A DNA stretch of 64,000 nt from G965279355 sp965279355 (GTDB lineage: Bacteria; Pseudomonadota; Alphaproteobacteria; CACIAM-22H2), in assembly GCA_965279355.1 (NCBI GenBank), contig OZ257155.1, positions 2,108,001 to 2,172,000 of the forward strand, read 5' to 3'. This document shows, one piece after another, positions 33,764-41,954 of this stretch. The first letter of the stretch is position 1. Every line of letters starts with the position of its first letter. The notes under the pieces were generated by a model. The model was given only the letters and a program-made list of their open reading frames with translations. It had not been told where the DNA came from and did not search any database. The translations under genes were made by a program, and so were the position numbers.

Positions 33764-34477
33764 ATGTCGCGTCCCGTCATTGGCATCACACTCGATTCGG
33801 AGCCCGCCGGCGGCTACTCCAAGCTGCCGTGGTATGCGCTGCGCGAGAATTATTGCGACGCCGTGGCCCGGGCGGGCGGCCTGCCGCTGCCCCTGCCGCA
33901 TGAGCCGGAGCTGGCCGCCGATTATCTGGTGAAGCTCGACGGCCTGATCATCACCGGCGGCGCGTTCGACGTCGATCCTGTCCTGTTCGGCGCCAATTCG
34001 CGCCACGCCACGGTGAAGACCAAGGATCGCCGGACGGCGTTCGAGCTTGCCATCACCCGCATGAGCCATGAGTCGGACAAGCCGATTCTGGGCATCTGCG
34101 GCGGCGAGCAGCTTCTCAATGTTGTGCTGGGCGGCACACTCATCCAGCACATTCCCGACGAGATCGAAAATGCGCTGGCGCATGAACAGCCCAACCCGCG
34201 CACCGAACCCGGCCATGAGATCAGCGTGGTTCCGGGCACCCTGCTGCATCGCTGCACCGGCAGCCTCACCATGGCGGTGAACAGCGCCCATCATCAGGCG
34301 GTGAAGACGGTCGGCCCGCAGATCGTGATCAACGCCACCGCTTCCGACGGCGTCATCGAAGGCATCGAGGACCCCCGCCGGACCTTCTGCCTCGGCGTCG
34401 AGTGGCATCCGGAATACGCCATCGATCCCGGCGACACGCGCATCTTCGACGCTTTCATCGCGGCGTCAGCCCGATGA
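33764..34477 (+). CDS. Gamma-glutamyl-gamma-aminobutyrate hydrolase-like (peptidase C26)
   Basis: A 237-aa class I glutamine-amidotransferase-fold protein. Nucleophile Cys is in ILGICGGEQLLNVVLGG, and His/Glu are in GVEWHPEYA. It also has the family's LITGGAFDVDPVLFG and NSAHHQAVK blocks. PuuD-like members hydrolyse gamma-glutamyl amides such as gamma-Glu-GABA in putrescine breakdown, but no puu genes are near. The CGGEQ form, in place of CRGxQ, is shared with one branch of the family. It overlaps the pseudouridine synthase start by ATGA. Confidence 0.88.
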   Translation: MSRPVIGITLDSEPAGGYSKLPWYALRENYCDAVARAGGLPLPLPHEPELAADYLVKLDGLIITGGAFDVDPVLFGANSRHATVKTKDRRTAFELAITRMSHESDKPILGICGGEQLLNVVLGGTLIQHIPDEIENALAHEQPNPRTEPGHEISVVPGTLLHRCTGSLTMAVNSAHHQAVKTVGPQIVINATASDGVIEGIEDPRRTFCLGVEWHPEYAIDPGDTRIFDAFIAASAR

Positions 34478-35235
34478 CCGAAGACACCGCGAAGGGCGAG
34501 CGCATCGCCAAGGCGATCGCGCGGGCCGGCTTCGGCTCCCGGCGCGAGGCCGAACGCTGGATCGCCGAGGGCCGCGTCTCGGTCGACGGACAGACCCTGA
34601 AAACGCCGGCCACGCTGGTCACCGACGCCAGTGTCATCAAGGTCGACGGGCAGACCCTGCCGAAACCACAGCGCTCCCGTCTGTTCCGCTTCCACAAGCC
34701 GCGCGGAATGCTGACCACGGCGCACGATCCCGACGGGCGTCCGACCATCTATGACGGCATGCCCAAAGACCTGCCTCGGCTGATGCCGGTCGGCCGGCTC
34801 GATTTCAATTCCGAAGGGCTGCTGCTGCTCACCAATGACGGCGAACTCAAGCGCCATCTCGAACTGCCGGTGACCGGCCTTGAGCGACAATATCGCGTGC
34901 GTGTGCACGGCATCCCCACCGATGAGATGCTGCAGCGCCTCAAGCGCGGCCTCACCATCGAAGGCGTGCGCTACGGCTCGATCAAAGCGACGGTCGAGCG
35001 CGCGCAGGGCCGCAACTGCTGGATGGTCGTGACCCTGACCGAAGGCAAGAACCGCGAGGTGCGGCGCGTGCTGGCCTTCCTCGGCCTGATCGTCAACCGC
35101 CTCATCCGCGTGTCCTACGGTCCCTTCCATCTCGGCGAGCTGCCGCGCGCCGTCGCGACCGAGGTCGCACCGAAGATGCTGCGCGACCTGCTGCCCGATT
35201 TCTTCGCGGGAGAGAAGAAAGAGAAGAAGAAATGA
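34474..35235 (+). CDS. rRNA pseudouridine synthase (RluB/RsuA family)
   Basis: A 253-aa protein with an N-terminal S4 RNA-binding domain (ERIAKAIARAGFGSRREAERWIAEGRV). The catalytic domain has FHKPRGMLTT and the catalytic-Asp motif VGRLDFNSEGLLLLTNDG. LTEGKNREVRRVLAFLG is the family's third block. It would modify a uridine of 23S rRNA (RluB-like, position 2605 in E. coli) or, less likely, 16S. The Lys-rich end (EKKEKKK) is short compared with long-tailed homologues. It is coupled on both sides by ATGA overlaps, with rsmD following, so this is an rRNA-modification pair. Confidence 0.92.
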   Translation: MTEDTAKGERIAKAIARAGFGSRREAERWIAEGRVSVDGQTLKTPATLVTDASVIKVDGQTLPKPQRSRLFRFHKPRGMLTTAHDPDGRPTIYDGMPKDLPRLMPVGRLDFNSEGLLLLTNDGELKRHLELPVTGLERQYRVRVHGIPTDEMLQRLKRGLTIEGVRYGSIKATVERAQGRNCWMVVTLTEGKNREVRRVLAFLGLIVNRLIRVSYGPFHLGELPRAVATEVAPKMLRDLLPDFFAGEKKEKKK

Positions 35236-35804
35236 GGATCGTCGCCGGCAAGCATCGCGGCCGTCCCATCGTGGTGCCGGAAGGCGATGCCGTGCGGCCG
35301 ACCAGCGACCGTGCGCGGGAATCGCTGTTCAACATCCTGGAACATGGAAAGTTCGCGACGGGCGGCCTGTCGCCGGTCCGCGATGCTCGCGTGCTCGACG
35401 CCTTCTGCGGCACCGGCGCGCTGGGTCTCGAAGCCCTGTCGCGCGCGGCGGCGCATGCAACCTTTATCGACAGCGATGCCGGCACGCTCAAGATCGCCCG
35501 CGCTAACGCGCAGACCCTGGGCGAGACTACGCATGCGGCCTTCCTGCCCGGCGACGCCACGCATCCGCCTCGAGCGCCCTCGCCCTGCACTCTGGCGTTC
35601 ATCGACCCGCCCTACGGCAAGGATCTCGCGGTGCCGGCGCTTGCGGGTCTGGCCAAAATGGGATGGTTCGCGTCGGATGCCATCATCGTGGTGGAGACCG
35701 CAGCCCGCGACGACCTGACATTGCCCGACGGCTTCATATCCGTCGATGAACGGCGCTATGGCAAAGCGAAGCTGACCTTCCTGCGCTGGAGCAAGGACAC
35801 TTAG
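35232..35804 (+). CDS. rsmD: 16S rRNA (guanine966-N2)-methyltransferase
   Basis: A 190-aa SAM enzyme. It has the start MRIVAGKHRGRPI, then PTSDRARESLFNIL, the SAM site VLDAFCGTGALGLEALSRAA and the catalytic FIDPPYGKDL (DPPY). Length and blocks are those of RsmD. It overlaps the preceding synthase by 4 bases, and its stop overlaps the convergent OsmC gene by 4. Confidence 0.95.
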   Translation: MRIVAGKHRGRPIVVPEGDAVRPTSDRARESLFNILEHGKFATGGLSPVRDARVLDAFCGTGALGLEALSRAAAHATFIDSDAGTLKIARANAQTLGETTHAAFLPGDATHPPRAPSPCTLAFIDPPYGKDLAVPALAGLAKMGWFASDAIIVVETAARDDLTLPDGFISVDERRYGKAKLTFLRWSKDT

Positions 35805-36241
35805 TCCAGTGTCGTCTTGATCCTGATCTCCGACGTCAAGGTCCGGTGGACCGGGCATTTGTTGGCGATCTCCAGCAGCTTCTGCCGCTTCTCGTCGTCG
35901 AGATCGCCCTCGATCCGGATCGTGCGCTTGATGTGATCGAGTTTCGTATCCTTGCCTTCACAGGCAATGCAATCCGAGACATAGATCTTGTCGTGTTCGA
36001 GGTCGACGGTGATACGGCCGACATTCCAGTTCTTGCGCTTGATGTACATGCGCAGCGTCATGGTGGTGCAGGCGCCAAGCCCGCCCAGCAGGTATTCGTA
36101 AGGGTTGGGGCCGCTGTCGGTCCCACCTTCTGCAGTCGGTTCGTCCGCCGACAGCACATGCGTGCGGACCCTGACGATCTCCGCGAACACACCGGGTCCG
36201 CTTTCGGACACGGTGACCGTTGTCGGGTGTGGTTCCGCCAT
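35801..36241 (-). CDS. OsmC-family (YhfA-like) protein
   Basis: A 146-aa OsmC-fold protein. It contains NPYEYLLGGLGACTTMTLRMYIKRK, where the Cys in GAC is the resolving position, and the late NKCPVHRTL with the peroxidatic-type Cys, so both redox cysteines are present. Such proteins reduce organic hydroperoxides or handle thiols. The ATG at 36241 has a clear GGGGGAA SD. It is followed at 24 bases on the other side by the mutL stop, all on the minus strand. Confidence 0.88.
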   Translation of the reverse strand: MAEPHPTTVTVSESGPGVFAEIVRVRTHVLSADEPTAEGGTDSGPNPYEYLLGGLGACTTMTLRMYIKRKNWNVGRITVDLEHDKIYVSDCIACEGKDTKLDHIKRTIRIEGDLDDEKRQKLLEIANKCPVHRTLTSEIRIKTTLD

Positions 36242-36264
36242 AGGTTCCCCCTTCGGACGCCGGC

Positions 36265-38091
36265 CTAGCGCCGTCCAAACAGTTTTTCGATATCCGCGAG
36301 CTTCAGTTCGACATAGGTCGGACGACCGTGATTGCACTGGCCGGAATGCGGCGTCGATTCCATCTGGCGCAGCAGCGCATTCATCTCATCGGCGGTCAGC
36401 CGCCGTCCCGCGCGCACGCTGCCGTGGCAGGCCAACGTGCCGCAGACCTCGGCCAGCTTTTCCTTGAGCGACAAGGCCGTGCCGTATTCCGCCAGTTCGT
36501 CAGCGAGATCACGCACCAGACCCTGCACGTCCACCTCGCCCAGCAGCGCCGGGACCTCTCGCACCGCAACCGCGCCGGGTCCGAAGGTTTCCAAGGTCAG
36601 GCCGAGCTCGGCAAATTCCTCAGTGCGGGCGACCAACCGGCCGACCGCGTCCTCATCAAGCTCGATCACTTCGGGCACCAGCAGTGCCTGCCGCGCGATG
36701 CCGCCGGCGGCCATCTGCTCCTTCATGCGCTCATAGACGAGCCGCTCATGCGCGGCGTGCTGATCGACAATGACGATGCCGTCGCCGGTCTGCGCCACGA
36801 TATAGGTCTCATGGATCTGCGCCCGCGCGGCCCCCAGCGGCCAGGCGCCGTTGGTGGCCTGCGCCATCTGCGCCGGTTCGACACGACCAGTCGGGGCGAC
36901 AGGCGCGATATCGCCGAACGGTGCGTGATAAGCCGCCGCCGCTTCGGCCATACCTGCGGAAACGAAGGGACGCGGCGCTGAATACCCGAACGATGAAGCA
37001 AAGCTCGGCTGCGGCGACGCTGAACCGCCATCGCCCGGACGGAACGCGCCCAGCGCGCCAACAGCAACCGTCGTCGAGGCGCGATGGCCGGCTTCCGCCA
37101 GCGCATGACGCAGACTGCCGACGATCAGCCCGCGCACAAGGCCTGCGTCGCGGAAGCGCACCTCCGCCTTCGTCGGATGCACGTTCACATCCACCTGCTC
37201 CGGCGGCAGCTCCAGGAAGAGTGCGACCACGGGATGGCGATCGCGCGCCAGGAAATCGGCATAGGCCCCGCGCACGGCGCCGCCAAGCAGCTTGTCGCGG
37301 ACTGGACGCCCGTTGACGAAGAGATACTGCGCAGCGGCCGTCGCGCGATGGAAGGTCGGCAGGCCGGCATGGCCGGTCAGCCTTATGCCTTCGCGCTCCG
37401 CGTCGATGGCAATGGCGTTGCTGAAGAACTCGGTGCCGACGACCGCCGAGACGCGCTCCAGCCGCGCCTCCGCCATGCCGCCCAGCGACGTCGCGGCGGG
37501 CAGGCGGATCGGTGTCCGTCCATCAGCCGTGAGATAGAACGCGACCTCGGGATGGGCCATCGCCAGCCGCTCGATGGCATCGACAGCGGCGCTCTGCTCG
37601 GCGCGGTCGCCCTTGAGGAATTTCAGCCGCGCGGGCGTCGCATAAAATAGGTCACGCACTTCGACACGCGTGCCCGGCGGGTGCGCCGCAGGTACCGGCG
37701 TGCCGACCCGCCCACCATCGACAGCAATCGACCACGCTTCCTGCGCTGATTTAGGTCGACTGGTCAGGGTCAGGCGGGCGACGGCGCCGATGGATGGCAG
37801 CGCCTCACCGCGAAAGCCAAGCGTCTCAATATTCAGAAGATCATCGTCGGGCAGCTTGGACGTCGCGTGACGTTCCACCGCCAGCGACAACTCATCCGCC
37901 GTCATGCCGATACCGTCATCGACGACGGCGATCAGGCTGCGACCGCTGTCGGTCAGCGTCACGTCGATGCGGGTCGCTTTCGCATCGATCGCGTTCTCGA
38001 CCAGTTCCTTCACCGCCGCCGCGGGCCGCTCGATGACCTCGCCCGCCGCGATGCGGTTGACCAGCGTCTCCGGGAGACGGCGCAAGCTCAT
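36265..38091 (-). CDS. mutL: DNA mismatch repair protein MutL
   Basis: A 608-aa protein with the GHKL ATPase N-terminus: RIAAGEVIERPAAAVKELVENAIDA, VVDDGIGM, TLGFRGEALPSI. A Pro/Ala-rich linker and the C-terminal dimerisation domain follow. The C-terminus carries DQHAAHERLVYE, matching the DQHA(X)2E(X)4E endonuclease motif, so this MutL should nick DNA itself, as in bacteria without MutH. The ATG at 38091 overlaps the upstream M16 gene's stop. A long in-frame extension beyond it is not protein-like. Confidence 0.96.
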   Translation of the reverse strand: MSLRRLPETLVNRIAAGEVIERPAAAVKELVENAIDAKATRIDVTLTDSGRSLIAVVDDGIGMTADELSLAVERHATSKLPDDDLLNIETLGFRGEALPSIGAVARLTLTSRPKSAQEAWSIAVDGGRVGTPVPAAHPPGTRVEVRDLFYATPARLKFLKGDRAEQSAAVDAIERLAMAHPEVAFYLTADGRTPIRLPAATSLGGMAEARLERVSAVVGTEFFSNAIAIDAEREGIRLTGHAGLPTFHRATAAAQYLFVNGRPVRDKLLGGAVRGAYADFLARDRHPVVALFLELPPEQVDVNVHPTKAEVRFRDAGLVRGLIVGSLRHALAEAGHRASTTVAVGALGAFRPGDGGSASPQPSFASSFGYSAPRPFVSAGMAEAAAAYHAPFGDIAPVAPTGRVEPAQMAQATNGAWPLGAARAQIHETYIVAQTGDGIVIVDQHAAHERLVYERMKEQMAAGGIARQALLVPEVIELDEDAVGRLVARTEEFAELGLTLETFGPGAVAVREVPALLGEVDVQGLVRDLADELAEYGTALSLKEKLAEVCGTLACHGSVRAGRRLTADEMNALLRQMESTPHSGQCNHGRPTYVELKLADIEKLFGRR

Positions 38092-39431
38092 CGGGCTGCG
38101 GGCGCCGCCGGGTTGGTGGTGGCTTCGGCTAGGCCGTCCGGCTCGCCGACCACCACGGTCAGCAGTTCCGGCCTGAACAGGCGGCGGGCGACACGTCTGG
38201 CATCCGCCAGGGTGACGCCATTGATGTAGCCGGTGCGCTTCTCGACATAGTCGATGCCGAGATTGTCGTACTGGATCGCCACCAGGAGACGCGCGATGCG
38301 GCCGGTGGAATCGAGCTGCAGCGGGAACGAGCCGTTCAGGTAGGTCTTGGCGTCGCGCAGTTCTTCCTCGGTCGGGCCTTCGGCGCCCATCCGTTGCCAT
38401 TCCTTCAGCATCACCTCGATCGACTGCGCGACCCGCGCATTCTCCGTCGCGGTGCCCGCCATCAGCAGGCCCGTGCGGTCATACGGCGCCAGATAGGAAT
38501 AGACGGAATACGCCAGCCCGCGCTTCTCACGGACTTCGGCCGTCAGGCGCGAATTGAAGCTGCCGCCGCCCATGATGTAGTTCACCAGAGTCGCCGCGTA
38601 GTAATCCGGATCGTCGCGCTTCACACCGGCCTGGCCCATCGTGATCGTGCTTTGCGGCACCGATTTGCGGGCCACGATGGTGCGGTTGGACGTGACCGGC
38701 GCCACGTCGGGCACCCTGCCTCCGGCGGCCTGCGCGGGCAATCCGCCGAACAGACGATCAAGCAGAACGCCGAGGGCTGCCGGCTCGATATCGCCCGATG
38801 CCCCGATATAAATGTTGTTCCGCGCGAGGCGGTCCTTGAGGAAACTGCGCAGATCGTCAGCGGTCAGCGCATTGACGGACTCAGGCGTCCCGCGTGCCGG
38901 ACGGCCATAGGGATGACCCGGAAACGCGGTCGCCATGAAAGTCTGACCGGCGATGGTGCGGGGGTCTTCCTGCGCGCGCCGCAAGCCCGTGACGATCCGC
39001 GTCTTCGCTCGCGCTAGTTCGGGTGCATCGAAGCGGGGCTGGGACAGCGCCAGCCGCAGCAGGTCGACGGCGCTATCGAGATTCTCGGTCAGGCTTTTGA
39101 GCGACACCTGAAACGTGTCGATACCGGAATCGAAACCGATGGACACCGCGAGAGCTTCCAGCCGGCCCTGGAATTTCTGGGAGTCGAGATCGCCGGCCCC
39201 CTCGATAAGCATCGTGGCCAGCAGATTGGCCATGCCGCCCTTGCCGTCGGGCTCCAGCGCCGCGCCGCCGCGGAAGCTGACTTCGAGGGCCAGCACCGGG
39301 ATGGTCTTGTCGCGGACCAGCCACGCCTCGATGCCGCCGGGGCTCAGGACGCGCTCGATCTGCATCGCCTGCGCGCCCAATGGCGCCAAGCACAGCAGCA
39401 TCACACACAGAAGGGAACGAACAAAACGCAT
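38088..39431 (-). CDS. M16-family protein, catalytically inactive partner
   Basis: A 447-aa protein with a signal peptide ending near GAQA (residue 22). It has two M16-type half-domains, but the zinc motif HxxEH is absent. The matching place reads MANLLATMLIEGAGD. The C-terminal half has the substrate-binding R/Y segment RGLAYSVYSYL. In paired bacterial M16 proteases one subunit is catalytic and the other binds substrate. The next gene upstream encodes the active one, so this should be the non-catalytic partner in the periplasm. It overlaps mutL by 4 bases. Confidence 0.9.
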   Translation of the reverse strand: MRFVRSLLCVMLLCLAPLGAQAMQIERVLSPGGIEAWLVRDKTIPVLALEVSFRGGAALEPDGKGGMANLLATMLIEGAGDLDSQKFQGRLEALAVSIGFDSGIDTFQVSLKSLTENLDSAVDLLRLALSQPRFDAPELARAKTRIVTGLRRAQEDPRTIAGQTFMATAFPGHPYGRPARGTPESVNALTADDLRSFLKDRLARNNIYIGASGDIEPAALGVLLDRLFGGLPAQAAGGRVPDVAPVTSNRTIVARKSVPQSTITMGQAGVKRDDPDYYAATLVNYIMGGGSFNSRLTAEVREKRGLAYSVYSYLAPYDRTGLLMAGTATENARVAQSIEVMLKEWQRMGAEGPTEEELRDAKTYLNGSFPLQLDSTGRIARLLVAIQYDNLGIDYVEKRTGYINGVTLADARRVARRLFRPELLTVVVGEPDGLAEATTNPAAPAAR

Positions 39432-39442
39432 GCCGGAAAATC

Positions 39443-40801
39443 CTAGCTGGACGGCTTGGGAAGCAGGACACCCGTCACCGAGCGCTCCTCGCGGAGGATG
39501 GCGCGCGCGGCGGCGGTGACCTGCGCCGCGGTAACGGCGGCAATGCGCTGCGGCCAGCCCTCGACATTCTCGATACTCGATCCGGTGGTCAGCGCCTCGC
39601 CGATCACACGGGCACCGGCCTGCAGGGAATCCCGCGCATAGACGACAGACGCCTTCAGGCGCGCCTTGGCGCGGTCCACTTCGTCTTCCGTCACACCGTC
39701 TTCGATCAGGCGCTTGATCTCCGCTTCCATGGCCACCTCGAGATCCTTGAGCTCGGCATCGGTGCGCAGTGCGGCGGAGACGCCGAAGCTTGTCTGATCC
39801 AGCGAGTCCGGGTCGTAATAGGAGCCGGCACTGGTCGCCAGCGCCTTGTCGAGCACCAGGGCGCGATTGAGCCGGCTGGTCACGCTGCCGCCGAACACAT
39901 AGGAAAGAACCTGCAGCGCGTCGGCGTGTTCCTTCTCACCGGCGGTGTAGCTCGGCGCCAAATACTGGCGGCTCCATGTCGTCTGGCGGACACGGCTGTC
40001 CTTGAGCTCGACACGCCGGGCCACCTGCGGCGGCGGCTCCTGTGGGCGCATCCGCTTGGGCAGGTCGGCGCGGGTCGGGATCGAGCCGTAGTATTTCTCG
40101 GCCAGCGGCTTGAGCTGCGCCATCGTGATGTCGCCGGCAACGATCAGGATCGCGTTGTTGGGCGCGTAGTAGCGCCGGTACCAGTCGAGCGCATCCTGCG
40201 TGGTCAGGCCGCGCATCTCATGTTCCCAGCCGATGATCGGGCGGCCGTAGGGATGATTCAGATAAAGGGCAGCCTGCATCTGCTCGCCCAGGCGCGCGCG
40301 TGGTTCATTGTCGGTCCGCGAGCGGCGCTCCTCCAGAATAACGTCGCGCTCGGGATCGACTTCGGCGTCGGTGAGGATGAGGCCGCTCATGCGCTCAGCC
40401 TCCAGCTTCATCACCAGTTCCAGACGGTCGCGGGCAATGTTCTGGAAATAGCCGGTGTAGTCATGACTGGTGAACGCGTTATCGCGGCCGCCGTTGCGGG
40501 CGATGATCTTGGAAAACTCGCCGGGCGGCACCTCTTTGGTGCCCTTGAACATGAGATGTTCGAGAAAATGCGCGATGCCCGACTTGCCCGGCGGCTCATC
40601 GGCGGCGCCGATCCGGTACCACACCATGTGCGCCACGATCGGCGCGCGCGGGTTCGGAATGGCCACGACCTGCAGACCGTTCGGCAGGGTGATCGTTTCT
40701 GGATTGAAGATCTGCGCCCGCGCGTCGTGGGACGCGAGGGCGCCCAAAAGCGCGACGGCAGCGAAGAGAAAGGAAAGCCGCTTGGAAAGCGTCAGGGGCA
40801 T
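39443..40801 (-). CDS. M16-family zinc peptidase, active subunit
   Basis: A 452-aa periplasmic protease. The signal peptide ends at ARAQ (residue 30). The inverted zinc motif is H78-F-L-E81-H82, with the downstream Glu in the LEAERM region. It is the usual insulinase/mitochondrial-processing-peptidase fold. It lies 11 bases upstream of the inactive homologue, making a heterodimer likely. The substrate is unknown. It follows a DUF3035 lipoprotein and lspA, so an envelope-maintenance role is reasonable inference. Confidence 0.94.
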   Translation of the reverse strand: MPLTLSKRLSFLFAAVALLGALASHDARAQIFNPETITLPNGLQVVAIPNPRAPIVAHMVWYRIGAADEPPGKSGIAHFLEHLMFKGTKEVPPGEFSKIIARNGGRDNAFTSHDYTGYFQNIARDRLELVMKLEAERMSGLILTDAEVDPERDVILEERRSRTDNEPRARLGEQMQAALYLNHPYGRPIIGWEHEMRGLTTQDALDWYRRYYAPNNAILIVAGDITMAQLKPLAEKYYGSIPTRADLPKRMRPQEPPPQVARRVELKDSRVRQTTWSRQYLAPSYTAGEKEHADALQVLSYVFGGSVTSRLNRALVLDKALATSAGSYYDPDSLDQTSFGVSAALRTDAELKDLEVAMEAEIKRLIEDGVTEDEVDRAKARLKASVVYARDSLQAGARVIGEALTTGSSIENVEGWPQRIAAVTAAQVTAAARAILREERSVTGVLLPKPSS

Positions 40802-40885
40802 GCAGGACTCCTCAAGGGCGCGATTGTCCCGCCTTCGTGCCCCGGGGTCCAGTCACAAGGGCGGGACTGGCCCACCCGGCTTCGA

Positions 40886-41458
40886 TCAGAAGATGCCTTC
40901 GAAAAGCGCCTTCTTGCGGCGACGGATCGACGGCGTGTCGCCTTCGTTCACGCCACGGCCGAGCGAGGCATTCTCGCGCAGGCGCTGCGATTCACGCTGC
41001 GCATCGACAACCGGCGAACGGTCTTCCGGCCCGCGCCAGAAGATCAGCTGATCGAGCAGCGTGGTATCGGCATCGGCGAGCGAGGAGTACTCGCGCTCAA
41101 GCACGTCGCGGATTCCAGGGTTCGCGCGTTCGGCGCCCATGCGCGCAAGCAGCGCGTTCTCGCCGGCACTGCCGGCGGGCGTCGAGGCGCCGCGACCGGC
41201 GTTCTGCGCGCTGCCACCCGTGACCGCGGCGAGCGCCCGCTGCGGCGTGCCCATTTCCTGCGGGCGCTGCGTGCCGGGAGCCGGCGGACGAAGGGCGTAA
41301 TCGGGCGGCAGCGACAGCGGCGCGCGGCTCACGATTTTGAATTCATCGGGCGTGGCTTTATCCATGCCCAATATGCGACGGGCATCGTTCGGTCCACAGG
41401 CGGACAGCGCGAGGAGGCCAATGGCAAGGGCTGCGGTCCGGGCCGGGAAACGAATCAT
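40886..41458 (-). CDS. DUF3035 lipoprotein (BamF-like)
   Basis: A lipoprotein of 190 aa. The signal ends in L-S-A-C, lipobox Cys near residue 21. Next comes GPNDARRILGMDKATPDEFKIVSRAPLSLPPDYALRPP (residues about 22-58), the conserved DUF3035 block. The remainder is low complexity and disordered. In Caulobacter a DUF3035 protein was reported as BamF, a lipoprotein of the beta-barrel assembly machine. It directly follows lspA (ATGA overlap), the peptidase that would mature it. Confidence 0.88.
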   Translation of the reverse strand: MIRFPARTAALAIGLLALSACGPNDARRILGMDKATPDEFKIVSRAPLSLPPDYALRPPAPGTQRPQEMGTPQRALAAVTGGSAQNAGRGASTPAGSAGENALLARMGAERANPGIRDVLEREYSSLADADTTLLDQLIFWRGPEDRSPVVDAQRESQRLRENASLGRGVNEGDTPSIRRRKKALFEGIF

Positions 41459-41952
41459 GCTTCCTTTTTACTCTCGTCGGGCTCGCCAAACAAGGAGTCG
41501 ACGAACAGAACGGCAACCCCCACGGTGATGCCGGCATCCGCAATGTTAAAGGCCGGCCAATGCCAGCCAAAGGCATGAAAATCAAGGAAATCGAAGACCG
41601 CGCCGAAGCGAAAGCGGTCGATGACATTGCCCAGAGCGCCCCCGATCACCAGCGACAGGGCCAGTACGGGCACCATCCGGGCGCTGCGCCACAGCCAGTA
41701 GACCAGCAGTGCCACGATACCCAGCGCCAGTAGGGCAAAAATCCAAGCGGACGCGGCGGAGCCGGAATTGAACATCCCGAAGCTCACGCCGTAGTTCCAC
41801 ACCGTCACCAGATTGAAGAAGGACAGCACCTCGACGAACCGCCGCCCCTCGGTGACCAGATAGTCATAGAAGAACCACTTGGTGAGCTGATCGAGAACGA
41901 TCACCGCCACGATGGTGACAACAGCGAGCTTGCGGGACTGGACGAGACCCAT
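41455..41952 (-). CDS. lspA: Lipoprotein signal peptidase II
   Basis: A 165-aa inner-membrane aspartic peptidase with four transmembrane helices. Catalytic Asp residues lie in GNVIDRFRFGAVFDFL and FNIADAGITVG, and the N-terminal VLDQLTKWF is conserved. It removes signal peptides from lipidated prolipoproteins, of which this window has at least two. It sits 2 bases after ileS, the classical ileS-lspA order. Confidence 0.96.
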   Translation of the reverse strand: MGLVQSRKLAVVTIVAVIVLDQLTKWFFYDYLVTEGRRFVEVLSFFNLVTVWNYGVSFGMFNSGSAASAWIFALLALGIVALLVYWLWRSARMVPVLALSLVIGGALGNVIDRFRFGAVFDFLDFHAFGWHWPAFNIADAGITVGVAVLFVDSLFGEPDESKKEA

Positions 41953-41954
41953 CG

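Noticed and set aside
39380..41578. Plus-strand open frame opposite the active M16 gene and DUF3035
   Set aside because: Motif-bearing genes with signal peptides lie on the minus strand; the antisense frame has no start signal and no recognisable segment.
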